NCBI RefSeq assembly: GCF_000020125.1
Contig: NC_010681.1
Location: 3,596,001 to 3,660,000 of the forward strand
Length of the DNA: 64,000 bases
Origin: Paraburkholderia phytofirmans PsJN
GTDB lineage: Bacteria > Pseudomonadota > Gammaproteobacteria > Burkholderiales > Burkholderiaceae
Direction of reading: 5' to 3'
A program made the position numbers and the translations under genes. Of this stretch, positions 9,500-20,766 are shown piece by piece. Under the pieces are notes generated by a model, which searched no databases, had not been told where the DNA came from, and worked only from the letters and a program-made list of their open reading frames with translations. The stretch's first letter is position 1. Each line of letters begins with the position of its first letter.

Positions 9500-9683
9500 A
9501 ATTCTCGTTTGCCCGATCTGCAAGGGCCCGCTCAGCTATGATCGCGCCGCGCAGGAGCTGATCTGCAATGCGGACAAGCTGGCCTATCCGATCCGTGACG
9601 GCATTCCCGTCATGCTGGTCGACGAAGCACGGCAGACCGTGGAAGGCACGCCAGTCGATCTGAATCCGGGCTCCGTGGCCTGA
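9480..9683 (+). CDS. Trm112 family protein (YcaR-like)
   Basis: 67 residues from a GTG start inside the 3' end of lpxK, preceded by GGAGAAAG. An in-frame ATG at 9465 would add five residues, but family members begin [13 protein letters not shown], which favours the GTG. CPIC near residues 11-14 and a single later Cys (ELICN) leave the zinc-knuckle set incomplete, as in E. coli YcaR. Trm112 proteins serve as small partners of methyltransferases. The bacterial function is unsettled, but the position between lpxK and kdsB is conserved. Confidence 0.88.
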   Translation: MDARLLEILVCPICKGPLSYDRAAQELICNADKLAYPIRDGIPVMLVDEARQTVEGTPVDLNPGSVA

Positions 9684-9832
9684 GCCAAACCGCCCTCGCG
9701 CGCGGCGGCCGTGTTTGAGGCGTGCCGCGTGGCGCTTTCCGCATTCGCCGCCTTGCCCGTGCGCAGCCGCGCTGCATGCGCGGCCGCGTTCCTCCGGCTT
9801 CATCGCCGCCCGTCTTTGTGCCTGTCCTGCCG

Positions 9833-10633
9833 ATGACCCACCCCAACACCGCCACTCCCCCGTTTATCGCCGTCGTGCCGGCCCGGCTCGCTTCGACGCG
9901 TCTGCCCAACAAGCCGCTCGCCGACATCGGCGGCAAGCCGATGGTGGTGCGGGTCGCCGAACGCGCGCGCGAATCGGGCGCGCAGCAGGTGCTGGTCGCC
10001 TCGGACGCGCAAGCGGTGCTCGACGCCGCCCGCGATCACGGCTTCGAAGCCGTGTTGACGCGCGCGGACCATCCGTCGGGCACGGACCGTCTCGCGGAAG
10101 TCGCGGCGCAGTTCGGCTGGAGCGACGACACGATTGTGGTCAACGTGCAGGGCGACGAACCGCTGATCGATCCAGCGCTCGTGTGCGGCGTTGCGTCGCA
10201 CCTTGCGGCAAGCCACGGCTGCGCGATCGCCACCGCTGCGCATCCGATCACCGACCCCGCTGAAATTTTCAACCCGAACGTCGTCAAGGTCGTACTCGAC
10301 GCGCGCGGCGTAGCGCTGTATTTTTCGCGCGCGCCGATTCCGTGGGCACGCGACGCCTACCAGCCGCACTGGCCGAATGTCGCGTCGATGCCCGCACCTC
10401 ATGCGCCCGCGGTGGTTCATCGGCATATCGGGCTGTACGCCTATCGCGCGCAATTCCTGCGCACGTACCCCAGCCTCGCGATTTCGCCGATCGAACAGGT
10501 CGAAGCGCTCGAACAATTGCGCGCGATGTGGCACGGCGAGCGGATCGCCGTGCTCGTCACGCACGAGGTGCCGCTGCCCGGTGTGGACACACCCGCCGAT
10601 CTCGCGCGCGTGCAGGCTTTATTCGGGTCTTGA
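9833..10633 (+). CDS. kdsB: 3-deoxy-manno-octulosonate cytidylyltransferase
   Basis: Activates Kdo to CMP-Kdo for attachment to lipid A. 266 residues from ATG 9833. Motifs: [18 protein letters not shown] (nucleotide binding), [26 protein letters not shown] and HIGLYAYR. A longer in-frame reading from 9722 is rejected because the conserved family start lies right after 9833. It lies 149 bases after the Trm112 gene and supplies the Kdo branch of the same lipopolysaccharide pathway as lpxK. Confidence 0.95.
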   Translation: MTHPNTATPPFIAVVPARLASTRLPNKPLADIGGKPMVVRVAERARESGAQQVLVASDAQAVLDAARDHGFEAVLTRADHPSGTDRLAEVAAQFGWSDDTIVVNVQGDEPLIDPALVCGVASHLAASHGCAIATAAHPITDPAEIFNPNVVKVVLDARGVALYFSRAPIPWARDAYQPHWPNVASMPAPHAPAVVHRHIGLYAYRAQFLRTYPSLAISPIEQVEALEQLRAMWHGERIAVLVTHEVPLPGVDTPADLARVQALFGS

Positions 10634-10826
10634 GCGTAAAAACCCATGGCATAATCGGACGGTTGTGCGCGCCTCCCGCTACGTGCGAGAGCCAGGGTTT
10701 GCCCGGTCGCGCCGTTACCGTCTTGCAGCGCCGTCGTCACGTGCAGCGCGAGACCCGAACGGCAGCCGATGCGGGTCCCTCGGCTTTTCGTGGGATGTCC
10801 GCAGCGCCGCCAAAGAATTTACATAG

Positions 10827-11507
<681 letters not shown>

Positions 11508-11535
11508 GCTCGTTTCAGTTTGTGTTCGCTTCAGG

Positions 11536-11564
11536 AAAACCCGCCCTTGCCGGCGGGTTTTTTT
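11536..11564 (+). terminator. Rho-independent terminator after adk
   Basis: AACCCGCC at 11538-11545 pairs with GGCGGGTT at 11552-11559, followed by a run of seven T (11558-11564). Confidence 0.85.
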
Positions 11565-11778
11565 ATGCGGCGGATGGTTCGCGTGCAGTAATGGTTTCTC
11601 CTTGCCCGCACTTGGCATTGATTAGCCATCCGTAGCGATTTGCTCTGTGTGCACGCCGCCCGCGCGTGCAATTTTCCGCCTGACCGCTGTGCTTTCCGCA
11701 TCGCAGCATAGCCGTTACAATCGGTCATCGAAAAGATATTCGATCCAGACATTACTGAACCGTAGCAAAGGAGAAGAC

Positions 11779-12537
11779 ATGGAGATTCGTGACAACGTTT
11801 TCCTGATCACCGGCGGTGCATCGGGACTGGGCGCAGCCACGGCACGGCTGTTCGTCGAAAACGGCGGCAAAGTGGTGCTCGCCGACCTGAACGTGGATGC
11901 CGGCGAAGCGCTCGCCAAGGAACTCGGCGGTGTGTTCGTCAGATGCGACGTGAGCCGCGAAGACGACGCCACCCAGGCCGTTGAAGCCGCCACCAAGCTC
12001 GGCACGCTGCGCGGTCTGGTCAATTGTGCGGGCGTCGCGCCGGCCGTCAAAACAGTCGGCAAGGACGGCCCCCATCCGCTCGACGCGTTCGCGCGCACCA
12101 TCTCGATCAATCTGATCGGCACCTTCAACATGGTCCGGCTCGCCGCCGCGGCCATGTCGAAGAACGAGCCGAACGCGAATGGCGAGCGCGGCGTGATCAT
12201 CAACACGGCGTCGGTGGCCGCGTTTGACGGTCAGATCGGCCAGGCGGCTTATGCGGCATCCAAGGCCGGCGTGGCCGGCATGACGCTGCCCATCGCTCGC
12301 GACCTTTCGCGCAACGCGATCCGCGTGATGACGATCGCACCGGGCATTTTCGAAACGCCCATGCTGCTCGGCATGCCGCAGGAAGTGCAAGACGCCCTTG
12401 GCGCGATGGTGCCGTTCCCGCCGCGTCTCGGCAAACCGGTCGAATACGCGATGCTGGCCAAGCAGATCTTCGACAATCCGATGCTCAACGGCGAAGTGAT
12501 TCGTCTGGACGGCGCGATCCGGATGCAGCCGAAGTAA
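11779..12537 (+). CDS. SDR-family 3-hydroxyacyl-CoA dehydrogenase (HSD10-like)
   Basis: 252-residue short-chain dehydrogenase with NAD-binding TGGASGLG (about 12-19), NCAG, the catalytic Ser near NTASVAA and YAASK (Tyr-x3-Lys). The insert between strands and the [16 protein letters not shown]-terminus resemble 3-hydroxyacyl-CoA dehydrogenase type 2 (17-beta-HSD10). That suggests NAD-dependent oxidation of short or branched 3-hydroxyacyl-CoA, but the substrate is inferred from similarity only. AAGGAGAAG precedes the ATG. Single gene between two terminators. Confidence 0.85.
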   Translation: MEIRDNVFLITGGASGLGAATARLFVENGGKVVLADLNVDAGEALAKELGGVFVRCDVSREDDATQAVEAATKLGTLRGLVNCAGVAPAVKTVGKDGPHPLDAFARTISINLIGTFNMVRLAAAAMSKNEPNANGERGVIINTASVAAFDGQIGQAAYAASKAGVAGMTLPIARDLSRNAIRVMTIAPGIFETPMLLGMPQEVQDALGAMVPFPPRLGKPVEYAMLAKQIFDNPMLNGEVIRLDGAIRMQPK

Positions 12538-12580
12538 GCTGGCAGACAGCGCGCACTTTCACAAACAGCCGCGCTAAAGG

Positions 12581-12618
12581 AAAACGCCTGCACATGAGCA
12601 TTCATGTGCAGGCGTTTT
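12581..12618. terminator. Bidirectional terminator
   Basis: A perfect 16-bp stem (AAAACGCCTGCACATG / CATGTGCAGGCGTTTT) with a 6-base loop sits between the convergent SDR and SirB1-family genes. A and T runs lie at the two ends. Confidence 0.85.
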
Positions 12619-12662
12619 GTTTTGAATCGTGGTTGCAATACCCGTTTTGCCTGGACGCGCTT

Positions 12663-13505
12663 TTATTCGCGGTCGTCGTGCTGAGTACGCTGACGCAGTT
12701 CGTGTAACTGTGACTCCACCACGGTTGCGTCCTCGGCATCCGGCCGGTCGCCCAGATAACGCTCGAGGTCCTCGAGCGCGGGGCGCAAATAATCGAGCCG
12801 CGCATACGCGAAGCCGCGATCGCGCACTTCTTCGATACTTTCCGGCAGCAGGATCACCAGACGCTGCTGCACCGCCAGCAGACGCTGCCAGCGCTCCGTC
12901 TGAAGATACGTGGACTTCAGATTGCGCAGCATACGCGCGATGATCTCGCGGCGCGTGGCCGGTTGCAGCAGCATGCGCAGCGCCCTGCTCACCGATTCGC
13001 CCGCCGACGCCACGTATGGCTCCAGCATCTCCACCATCTCCGATTCGGACAGCGAGTGGCCGCTGGTCGGATCGAGCATCACGTCGCCGTCCGGCGTGGT
13101 TACGCGTAAAAGGAAGTGGCCGGGAAACGACACGCCGCGCACCGGCACGCCAATCTGTTCGGCCATTTCCAGATACAGCACCGCCAGCGAAATCGGAATG
13201 CCGCGGCGACGTTTGAGCACGGCGTTCAGATGGCTGTTGTCGGGGTCGTAATAGTCGTTGAGATTGCTGGCGAAACCCAGTTCGCGAAAGAAAAACCGGT
13301 TCAGAATGCCGACCTTCTGCTTGATGTCGGCGTCGTCCGGCATGCGTCGCTGCAAGCGCACCACGAGTTCGTCGATCTCGGCGAGCGTGCCTTGCAGATC
13401 GAGATCGGGATAGGCGTCCTGCGCGAGCGAGAGCGCCGCCTCGGTCAGCGGAAGACTCTCATCTTCGGCGACGAGCGTGCTGAAATAGTCGAGAACCCGC
13501 GTCAT
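12663..13505 (-). CDS. SirB1 family protein (transglutaminase-like with TPR)
   Basis: 280 residues from the ATG at 13505. The N-terminal half matches the SirB1/transglutaminase-like domain (RRRGIPISLAVLYLEMA, GVPVRGVSFPGHFLLR, DPTSG). The C-terminal half has TPR-like helices (YLQTERWQRLLAVQQRLV). The domain lacks an obvious transglutaminase cysteine, and the molecular role is unknown. It starts five bases after the murJ stop, so the two are co-transcribed. Confidence 0.85.
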   Translation of the reverse strand: MTRVLDYFSTLVAEDESLPLTEAALSLAQDAYPDLDLQGTLAEIDELVVRLQRRMPDDADIKQKVGILNRFFFRELGFASNLNDYYDPDNSHLNAVLKRRRGIPISLAVLYLEMAEQIGVPVRGVSFPGHFLLRVTTPDGDVMLDPTSGHSLSESEMVEMLEPYVASAGESVSRALRMLLQPATRREIIARMLRNLKSTYLQTERWQRLLAVQQRLVILLPESIEEVRDRGFAYARLDYLRPALEDLERYLGDRPDAEDATVVESQLHELRQRTQHDDRE

Positions 13506-13510
13506 CGTGA

Positions 13511-15061
13511 TCACTTCACTCGCCTTTTGAAATACGCGTACTTGAAGCCCATCAGCCAAAGCATACCGAAATATAGCGCGGCGAACAGCACGAGGCACGC
13601 CGCGAGCAGCACCATGCGGTCGACCGGGCGGCTGTGCATGCCGATCCAGTCGAAGCTGATGGCCAGCCAATGCATCGTGCCGGCCAGCACCAGACAGGCG
13701 CCGAACAACTGCACGAAGAATTTGAGCCAGCCGCTCGACGGCGTATAGATGCCACGCTTGCGCAGCCCGAGAAACAGCAGCAACGCATTACCGCAAGCGC
13801 CGAGCCCGACGCTCAGCGTCAAACCGGCATGCGCGAAGATCGGCACGAACAGATAGTTGCTCAGCTGCGTGAGGATCAGCACGCCGACGCCGATCTTCAC
13901 CGGCGTCTTGATGTCCTGCTTCGCGTAGAAACCCGGCGCGAGGATCTTGATGAGAATCAGGCCGATCAGGCCGACGCCATACGCCGACAACGCGCGGGCG
14001 ACCATCACCACCGAATTGCCGTCGAACTTGCCGTAGTGGAACAACGTGGCGGTCAGCGGCTGCGCGAAGAAAAACAGCGCGACGGCGCTCGGCGCGGCCA
14101 GCAGGAAGGTGACGCGCAAGCCCCAGTCGAGCAGCGACGAATATTCGTGCGGGTCGGCGTCGACATGCGCTTTTGAAAGACTCGGCAGCAGGATCGTGCC
14201 GAGCGCGACGCCCAGCAGTGCGGTCGGAAACTCCATCAGCCGATCGGCGTAGTTGATCCACGACACGGCGCCCGGCCCGATGCGCGACGCGATATTCGTG
14301 TTGATGATCAGGCTGATCTGCGCGACCGAGACGGCGAACATCGCGGGCACCATCTTCGACAGCACGCGCTTGACGCCGCGATGCGCGAGCGCTTTCACCG
14401 GATTCAATCCGATGCGCGGAATCATGTCGATCTTCTTCAGACCCGGCAGCTGCACGAGGAATTGCAGCACGCCACCGGCGATCACGGCCCACGCCAGCGA
14501 ATAGACCGGCGTTTGGAGACGCGGCGCGACGAACACCGCGGCGACGATGAACGCGACGTTCAGCAGAACCGGCGCGAACGCGGGCAGCGAAAAGTTCTTG
14601 TACGTATTCAGCACGCCCGACGCCAGCGACGTCAGCGAAATGAAAATGATGTACGGGAACATGATGCGCGTCATGGTCACCGCGAGGGCGTACGCCTGAC
14701 CTTCGTGCGCGAGGCCCGAGGCGACGATGAACACCACGCCCGACGCGCCTACGACGCCGATCAGCGAGAGGATCGCGAGCGCCCAGGCGAGTACCGTCGA
14801 GGTGGCGTCGACCAGCGCTTTGGTGGCGTCGTGACCTTGGCTGTTCTTGAACTCCGCGAGGATCGGCACGAAGGCCTGCGAGAACGCGCCTTCGGCGGAG
14901 ATGCGGCGCAGCAGGTTCGGAATACGGAAGGCGACGTAAAACGCGTCAGTGTATTGACTGGCGCCGAACGCGCGTGCGATCAGCGTTTCGCGGGCCAGTC
15001 CGGTCACGCGCGACAGCAGCGTGAAGCCGCTGACCGTCAGCAGGGCTCGGAATAGATTCAT
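13511..15061 (-). CDS. murJ: Lipid II flippase MurJ (MviN)
   Basis: Flips lipid II across the inner membrane for peptidoglycan synthesis; essential in most bacteria. 516 residues of about 14 hydrophobic segments, with family motifs at the N-terminus (TLLSRVTGLARE, FGAS, DAFYVAFRIPN, RRISAEGAFSQAF). The ATG at 15061 fits the conserved MNLFRALLTVSG start; upstream in-frame codons lack family similarity. First gene of a murJ-sirB1 pair. Confidence 0.95.
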   Translation of the reverse strand: MNLFRALLTVSGFTLLSRVTGLARETLIARAFGASQYTDAFYVAFRIPNLLRRISAEGAFSQAFVPILAEFKNSQGHDATKALVDATSTVLAWALAILSLIGVVGASGVVFIVASGLAHEGQAYALAVTMTRIMFPYIIFISLTSLASGVLNTYKNFSLPAFAPVLLNVAFIVAAVFVAPRLQTPVYSLAWAVIAGGVLQFLVQLPGLKKIDMIPRIGLNPVKALAHRGVKRVLSKMVPAMFAVSVAQISLIINTNIASRIGPGAVSWINYADRLMEFPTALLGVALGTILLPSLSKAHVDADPHEYSSLLDWGLRVTFLLAAPSAVALFFFAQPLTATLFHYGKFDGNSVVMVARALSAYGVGLIGLILIKILAPGFYAKQDIKTPVKIGVGVLILTQLSNYLFVPIFAHAGLTLSVGLGACGNALLLFLGLRKRGIYTPSSGWLKFFVQLFGACLVLAGTMHWLAISFDWIGMHSRPVDRMVLLAACLVLFAALYFGMLWLMGFKYAYFKRRVK

Positions 15062-15576
15062 GGGGCGCTTATTATACGGGTGCCGCGAGTGCGGACGACG
15101 AGCCGGAACGCGATTCGGACCGTTTTGCCGCGCGGACGTTCGATCGGATAAACGAATCGGCGCGTTTTTTTGTAGCGCGGCCGCGCCGTTCTGGACCCGC
15201 CGAATACGCCCCGTCTCCACTTTCCGCCTGGGCTGCGGCACCCTTGTCCTATATGGCTACCAAATAGGCGCCGGACTTTGCGTAACAAGGCGGCAGGCTT
15301 TCCTGGCGCTTTCCCGTTGCCACGTGCCTGATTTTGTTGCTATAATCGCCGGTTTCGAAGCTCGCTCATTTTTCGGACGGGGTTTGGAGCGGCGCCACAG
15401 CGCCTGCCAAGACCTTCGCACACCCCGAAAACACAGGCCTGCCTTCGCGTAGTCCGATCGATTTTTTTCGACACTTTTGCGCTCTTGGGCAATCGCTTCC
15501 AAGAGTTCGATCTAAAAGCAGCACCTCACCACTTGAAGGTCAGGTACTGGAAACAGGAACAGGATAAGGAACCGTC
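15062..15576. other. Divergent intergenic region murJ-rpsT, 515 bases
   Basis: Contains the rpsT promoter at 15317-15346 and the long rpsT leader. No gene is supported. Confidence 0.5.
15317..15346 (+). promoter_or_regulatory. Sigma-70 promoter for rpsT
   Basis: TTGCCA at 15317-15322, an 18-base spacer and a perfect TATAAT at 15341-15346. Transcription from here would give a leader of about 225 bases before rpsT. Confidence 0.65.
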
Positions 15577-15855
15577 ATGGCTAACTCCGCACAAGCACGC
15601 AAGCGCGCCCGCCAGGCCGCCAAGGCAAACTCGCATAACTCGGCACTGCGCTCGAAGTTCCGCACGGCTATCAAGGCTGTCCGCAAGGCGATCGATGCCG
15701 GCGACAAGGCTAAGGCCGCTGAAATCTTCCAGGCATCGTCGAAGACCATCGACATCATCGCCGACAAGAACATCGTTCACAAGAACAAGGCAGCTCGCCA
15801 TAAGAGCCGCCTCGCTGCAGCCATCAAGGGTCTGCAAGCGTCCGCAGCGCAGTAA
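15577..15855 (+). CDS. rpsT: 30S ribosomal protein S20
   Basis: 92 residues, basic and helical, starting [13 protein letters not shown], which is the invariant S20 start. It binds 16S rRNA early in 30S assembly. AAGGA precedes the ATG. Monocistronic: its own promoter lies about 230 bases upstream and an intrinsic terminator follows at 15905. The long leader leaves room for feedback control of translation, which is known for S20 in E. coli but not shown here. Confidence 0.97.
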   Translation: MANSAQARKRARQAAKANSHNSALRSKFRTAIKAVRKAIDAGDKAKAAEIFQASSKTIDIIADKNIVHKNKAARHKSRLAAAIKGLQASAAQ

Positions 15856-15904
15856 TTCCGGTCAGCCCGCTTCGGTGGGCTACCTCCTGTTTCCGCTGCA
15901 CAGA

Positions 15905-15930
15905 AAGGCCCGCCTCGGCGGGCTTTTTTG
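15905..15930 (+). terminator. Rho-independent terminator after rpsT
   Basis: GCCCGCC / GGCGGGC stem with a two-base loop (15908-15923) followed by T6. Confidence 0.85.
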
Positions 15931-15996
15931 CTTCGGACCGACAGATCCGCACTGCATCGCATAGTTCGTCGCGCTCATCGCTGACGGACAGAGCGT

Positions 15997-16024
15997 AAAA
16001 AAACCCGCTGCCTGCGGGTTTTTT
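15997..16024. terminator. Bidirectional terminator between rpsT and the DUF3579 gene
   Basis: AAAAAACCCGC / GCGGGTTTTTT with a five-base loop. The A-run on one side and T-run on the other serve both strands. Confidence 0.8.
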
Positions 16025-16064
16025 GCTTTTTGTTTTTGCTTTTGCCGATCCCGGCAGCTTCGCG

Positions 16065-16409
16065 CTAGATCACGTGCCTTTTCTCTTGCGGCGCGGCGTG
16101 CTCGAGTTGCAGTTCGCACGCCTCCGTCACGACGAGGTCGTTGTCTTTAGCAAAGTTGAGGACGAAGTCGAAAGCCATGGGTTCGATGTCGCGCAAGCGC
16201 GAATCGAGAATCACGCACTTGAGGTCGCCGATCATGGTCGGCCGGACGTACAACGAGTACTGCATATAAGCGTTCGGCCCCTTCCTTGCGCCGGGGCCGA
16301 AGCAGGCCATGACGCCTGCGAGACGCTCCGACCAGTCGCTCGGCCGAAACTTTTTTCCCTTCGACGTGATGCCCTGAATGAAATATTCGGTTGGAGCTGC
16401 TTCGGCCAT
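16065..16409 (-). CDS. DUF3579 domain-containing protein
   Basis: 114 residues from the ATG at 16409 (MAEAAPTEYFIQG). Small soluble protein without signal peptide or membrane segment. The conserved core FIQGITSKGKKFRPSDWSERLAGV runs into YSLYVRP. It matches the DUF3579 family of betaproteobacteria, which has no assigned function. It is divergent from argF across 439 bases, an arrangement I recall as conserved, so a link with arginine metabolism or a shared control region is possible. Upstream in-frame codons are not family-like. Confidence 0.8.
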   Translation of the reverse strand: MAEAAPTEYFIQGITSKGKKFRPSDWSERLAGVMACFGPGARKGPNAYMQYSLYVRPTMIGDLKCVILDSRLRDIEPMAFDFVLNFAKDNDLVVTEACELQLEHAAPQEKRHVI

Positions 16410-16848
16410 GTAGGAATACCTGTGTGACTGCCCAGCGGGGTGGCGGCAAAACGGACGGCGCAACGGCTCCGAATTTCCCGGAACTCGCCGACCATGCCGC
16501 GATGGCAAACCACACCACCAGAACCGCGAAGAGCCGGCTAAGCCGCTTTGGCGCTCGTCATGACGGCGCACCGCGAGCAGGTCGTTCCGAACCGCGCGAG
16601 CCGAGGCCGGCCAAGCGGAATACTGGCCTGCTGGGCTTTGGGATAACCCGTAGATTATAGCGCAGCGGACCCTTTTCCGCAGCGCACACAAGACTTGTCT
16701 GAGGGCTCCACAAGGCTTTCAGACAGCTTGCTCAGCCTTTTGGCCGACTCGTCAAACCGGGCGAAATCCTTTATGCTGCATTGAGTTACCACAAACGACG
16801 GCGGCGCCGTCCGGCAATCCTGCCGGGTGAGACCGCCGTATTTGTTTC
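16410..16848. other. Divergent control region between DUF3579 gene and argF
   Basis: 439 bases without a supported gene. On the minus strand a TATAAT lies at 16654-16659, a candidate -10 for the DUF3579 gene with only a weak -35. On the plus strand TATGCT near 16773 is a possible argF -10. Confidence 0.4.
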
Positions 16849-17778
16849 ATGACCGCCAAGAAAATTCGCCACTACCTGCAGTTCAAGGATTTCTCGCTGG
16901 AAGACTACGAGTACGTGCTGGAACGCGCGCGCATTCTGAAACGCAAATTCAAGAACTACGAGACTTACCATCCGCTGCACGATCGCACGCTGGCAATGAT
17001 CTTCGAGAAGAATTCGACACGCACGCGCCTGTCGTTTGAAGCCGGCATCTTCCAGTTGGGCGGCCACGCCGTTTTCATGAGCACGCGTGACACGCAGCTC
17101 GGCCGTGGCGAACCGATCGAAGACGCCGCGCAAGTGATCTCGCGCATGGTCGACATCATCATGATCCGCACGTTCGGCCAGGATATTCTCCAGCGCTTTT
17201 CCGAGAATTCGCGCGTGCCGGTGATCAACGGACTGACCAACGAATATCACCCGTGCCAGGTGCTGGCGGACATCTTCACGTACTTCGAGCATCGCGGTCC
17301 GATTCGCGACAAGACGGTTGCGTGGGTCGGCGACGCCAACAACATGCTGTACACGTGGATCGAAGCCGCGCAGATTCTCGGCTTCAAGCTGCGCCTTTCC
17401 ACGCCGCCGGGCTACAAGCTCGACCGTGCCATGGTCGCGGCCGAAAGCGCGCCGTTCTACGAAGAATTCGACGATCCGAACGAGGCCTGCACCGGCGCGG
17501 ATCTGGTCACTACCGACGTCTGGACCAGCATGGGCTTCGAAGCCGAAAACGAAGCACGCAAGAAAGCCTTCGCCGACTGGTGCGTCGACGCCGACATGAT
17601 GGCGCGCGCCAATCCGGATGCGCTCTTCATGCACTGCCTGCCCGCCCATCGCGGCGAGGAAGTCAGCGCGGAAGTGATCGACGGCCCGCAAAGCGTCGTG
17701 TGGGACGAGGCGGAAAATCGTCTGCATGTGCAAAAGGCCTTGATGGAATACCTGTTGCTCGGCAAGCTGAATCACTGA
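16849..17778 (+). CDS. argF: Ornithine carbamoyltransferase
   Basis: Makes citrulline from ornithine and carbamoyl phosphate in arginine biosynthesis. 309 residues with the carbamoyl-phosphate loop STRTR (residues 56-60), the HPCQVLAD motif, ornithine-side TTDVWTSMG and the catalytic HCLPAH loop. Complete. argG follows after 262 bases on the same strand, giving two successive steps of the pathway. Confidence 0.97.
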   Translation: MTAKKIRHYLQFKDFSLEDYEYVLERARILKRKFKNYETYHPLHDRTLAMIFEKNSTRTRLSFEAGIFQLGGHAVFMSTRDTQLGRGEPIEDAAQVISRMVDIIMIRTFGQDILQRFSENSRVPVINGLTNEYHPCQVLADIFTYFEHRGPIRDKTVAWVGDANNMLYTWIEAAQILGFKLRLSTPPGYKLDRAMVAAESAPFYEEFDDPNEACTGADLVTTDVWTSMGFEAENEARKKAFADWCVDADMMARANPDALFMHCLPAHRGEEVSAEVIDGPQSVVWDEAENRLHVQKALMEYLLLGKLNH

Positions 17779-18040
17779 GCGGGCCGCTCAGTCAGCAAGT
17801 TGAGCAGCATCTGCGTGAAGCGCGACGGGGCCTTGAATACGAGGCAAGGCATCCACGTTTAGCGCCGCGCATCGAGCCGGCGTCCACGGCCGCGACCGGC
17901 CGTAAGCGGACCCGGCTTCAACACCGCAACGCCCCCAAAAACGCGGGCAGCCTGTGGTTTAGTGTCAAAATAGTGGTTTTCCGCGCTCCGGAACCGCCGG
18001 CGCGCCTTGTTTTCCCGCTTTTTCCAGCTACGAGTTCACC

Positions 18041-19267
18041 ATGAGCGATATCAAGAAAGTCGTGCTCGCCTATTCGGGCGGCCTCGACACCTCCGTCATC
18101 CTGAAGTGGTTGCAGGACAATTACGACGCCGAAGTCGTCACGTTCACGGCCGACATCGGCCAGGGCGAAGAGCTGGAACCGGCGCGCAAGAAAGCCCTGC
18201 AACTCGGCATCAAGCAGGACAACATCTTTATCGAAGACCTGCGCGAAGAATTCGTGCGCGACTTCGTGTTCCCGATGTTCCGCGCCAACACGATCTATGA
18301 AGGCGAATACCTGCTGGGCACGTCGATCGCACGTCCGCTGATCGCCAAGCGTCAGATCGAAATCGCCCGCGCCACCGGCGCGCAAGCGGTGTCGCACGGC
18401 GCAACCGGCAAGGGCAACGATCAGGTTCGCTTCGAACTCGGTTACTACGCGCTGGAACCGGGCATCAAGGTGATCGCGCCGTGGCGTGAATGGGACCTGC
18501 TGTCGCGCGAAAAGCTGCTCGCGTACGCGGAAAAGGCCGGTATTCCGATCGAAATGAAGCACAAGCAAGGCGGCGCGCCGTATTCGATGGACGCGAACCT
18601 GCTGCACATCTCGTTCGAAGGCCGTCATCTGGAAGACCCGAAGGCGGAAGCGGAAGCCGATATGTGGCGTTGGACGGTGTCGCCGGAACAGGCGCCGGAC
18701 CAGGCTGAATACATCGACATCGAATACGAGCACGGCGATCCGGTGGCGATCAACGGCAAGCGTTTGTCGGCTGCGGAAATGCTGACCGAGCTGAACCGTC
18801 TGGGCGGCAAGCACGGCATCGGCCGTCTGGATCTGGTCGAAAACCGGTACGTCGGCATGAAGTCGCGCGGCTGCTATGAAACGCCGGGCGGCACGATCAT
18901 GCTGAAGGCGCACCGCGGCATCGAGTCGATCACGCTTGACCGTGAAGTGGCTCACCTGAAAGACGATCTGATGGCGCGTTACGCGTCGCTGATTTATAAC
19001 GGCTACTGGTGGAGCCCGGAGCGCCGCGCGATTCAGGTGCTGATCGACCATACGCAAGAGAAGGTCAACGGCTGGGTACGTGTCAAGCTGTACAAGGGCA
19101 GCGTATCGGTGGTCGCGCGCGATTCGAAGGAAACGCTGTTCGACAAGACCATTGCCACGTTCGACGATGACGGCGGCGCCTACAACCAGGCCGACGCTGG
19201 CGGCTTCATCAAGCTGAACGCGCTGCGCATGCGGATTGCGGAGAACGCGCGCCGTCAGCGCGGTTAA
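18041..19267 (+). CDS. argG: Argininosuccinate synthase
   Basis: Joins citrulline and aspartate using ATP. 408 residues with the N-type ATP-binding loop AYSGGLDTS (about 10-18), [25 protein letters not shown] and [15 protein letters not shown] segments typical of the type 1 enzyme. Full length. It lies 262 bases downstream of argF, which leaves room for its own promoter. A strong terminator follows at 19445. Confidence 0.97.
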   Translation: MSDIKKVVLAYSGGLDTSVILKWLQDNYDAEVVTFTADIGQGEELEPARKKALQLGIKQDNIFIEDLREEFVRDFVFPMFRANTIYEGEYLLGTSIARPLIAKRQIEIARATGAQAVSHGATGKGNDQVRFELGYYALEPGIKVIAPWREWDLLSREKLLAYAEKAGIPIEMKHKQGGAPYSMDANLLHISFEGRHLEDPKAEAEADMWRWTVSPEQAPDQAEYIDIEYEHGDPVAINGKRLSAAEMLTELNRLGGKHGIGRLDLVENRYVGMKSRGCYETPGGTIMLKAHRGIESITLDREVAHLKDDLMARYASLIYNGYWWSPERRAIQVLIDHTQEKVNGWVRVKLYKGSVSVVARDSKETLFDKTIATFDDDGGAYNQADAGGFIKLNALRMRIAENARRQRG

Positions 19268-19444
19268 GCTGGGAGCTTCTGTGAGGCGAACTTCGCGTAA
19301 GCGAAGTTAAGCGCCGCGAGGTACAGGCCCAAGCCGCAATGCCAAGCCAGTTGAGCTGACGAGGTGTGATTCGGCAAACGCTAAAAGTTCATGTGAGTGA
19401 ACGTCACCGCCGCGAAGCGCGCGCCCAAACGGAAGCGCAAACGC

Positions 19445-19482
19445 AAAAAAGGCGCCGGGAGTCTCCTCCCGGCGCCTTTTTT
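19445..19482. terminator. Bidirectional terminator between argG and murB
   Basis: A perfect 17-bp stem (A6 then GGCGCCGGGAG / CTCCCGGCGCC then T6) with loop TCTC, serving two convergent genes. Confidence 0.88.
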
Positions 19483-19516
19483 ATCGTCTACGCGCCGGAC
19501 AAGCCGATTCAGAGCA

Positions 19517-20557
19517 TCACAAACAAACCGGCTCCGCTTCCAACTCCACCCCAAACCGTTCCAGCACATCGCGCTGAATCGCTTTCGCAAGCGCCAGCAC
19601 CTCCGTCCCGCTCGCGCCGCCGCGATTCACCAGCACCAGCGCCTGCCGTTCATGGACGGCCGCCGCGCCCATCGCGCGACCTTTCCAGCCGCATCGATCG
19701 ATCAGCCAGCCCGCGGCAAGTTTCACCCGTCCGTCCGGCTGAAGGTATGACACGATCTCCGGTTCTGTGGTCTTCAGCGCCTCGAACTGCGCCGCCTCGA
19801 CCACCGGATTCTTGAAGAAGCTGCCAGCATTGCCAAGCTCCAACGGATCGGGCAACTTGGCGCGCCGCACCGCCACGACCGCGTCAAAGATCGCCTGCGC
19901 GGTAGGCGGCGTATCGGCATGGCCCTTTGCGGCCAATTCGCGAGCGAGATCGGCGTAGCCGGCACGCGGCTGCCAGACCTTCGGCAAACGGAACGTCACC
20001 GACGTGATCACGAAACGGTCGCGCCCTTCCCGCTTGAAAAAACTGTCGCGATAGCCGAAGCGGCACGCGTGCGCGTCCATTTCGACGACGTCACCGGTAG
20101 CCAGCTCCACGGCGCGCAGCGACGCGAAGCGCTCGACCATCTCCAACCCGTACGCGCCGATGTTCTGAATCGGCGCCGCGCCCACCGTCCCCGGAATCAA
20201 CGCGAGGTTCTCGAGACCCGGCAGGCCTTGCGCCAAAGTCCAGCCGACGAACTCATGCCACGGCTCGCCGCCGGCCGCTTCGACGTACCATGCGTCATTG
20301 TCCTCGCGCGCGACGCGGCGGCCCCGCAGCGCGATCAGCAGCACGAGTCCGCCGAAATCACCGGTCAGCACGACATTGCTGCCGCCGCCCAGCACGAGGC
20401 GCGGCAGGCCGGCCGCACGCGGATCGCGCACTGCGGCCATCAGTTGCTCTTCACGCTCGATGCGGCACGCGAACTGCGCGCGCACATCGAACCCGAAGGT
20501 GTTGTGCGCCTTTAGCGGAAAACCGGCGATGAACGCGGCGGAATCGAATTGGGACAT
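19517..20557 (-). CDS. murB: UDP-N-acetylenolpyruvoylglucosamine reductase
   Basis: FAD enzyme that reduces UDP-GlcNAc-enolpyruvate to UDP-MurNAc in peptidoglycan precursor synthesis. 346 residues of the E. coli-like type I: FAD motif [26 protein letters not shown], the Tyr-containing FGYRDSFFK loop and the catalytic Ser in [10 protein letters not shown]. Complete, single gene, convergent with argG. Confidence 0.95.
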   Translation of the reverse strand: MSQFDSAAFIAGFPLKAHNTFGFDVRAQFACRIEREEQLMAAVRDPRAAGLPRLVLGGGSNVVLTGDFGGLVLLIALRGRRVAREDNDAWYVEAAGGEPWHEFVGWTLAQGLPGLENLALIPGTVGAAPIQNIGAYGLEMVERFASLRAVELATGDVVEMDAHACRFGYRDSFFKREGRDRFVITSVTFRLPKVWQPRAGYADLARELAAKGHADTPPTAQAIFDAVVAVRRAKLPDPLELGNAGSFFKNPVVEAAQFEALKTTEPEIVSYLQPDGRVKLAAGWLIDRCGWKGRAMGAAAVHERQALVLVNRGGASGTEVLALAKAIQRDVLERFGVELEAEPVCL

Positions 20558-20766
20558 CGGAATAAGAACCGTGAAACGACAAATGGAACAACCAATAAAG
20601 CAGCCGATGCAACCGGCTTCGGGCCCCCGCCGGGCGACTATGCGCGGCGGCCTTGGGCAAAAGGGAGTGGCGTCGGTAAAATGACGTCCGGTCCGTGATT
20701 ATAGCGAGTGCCCCGTGAGCAGCCGTCCGGTTGCGTCACGCACCGCAGCACTATTGGGAGAAAAAA

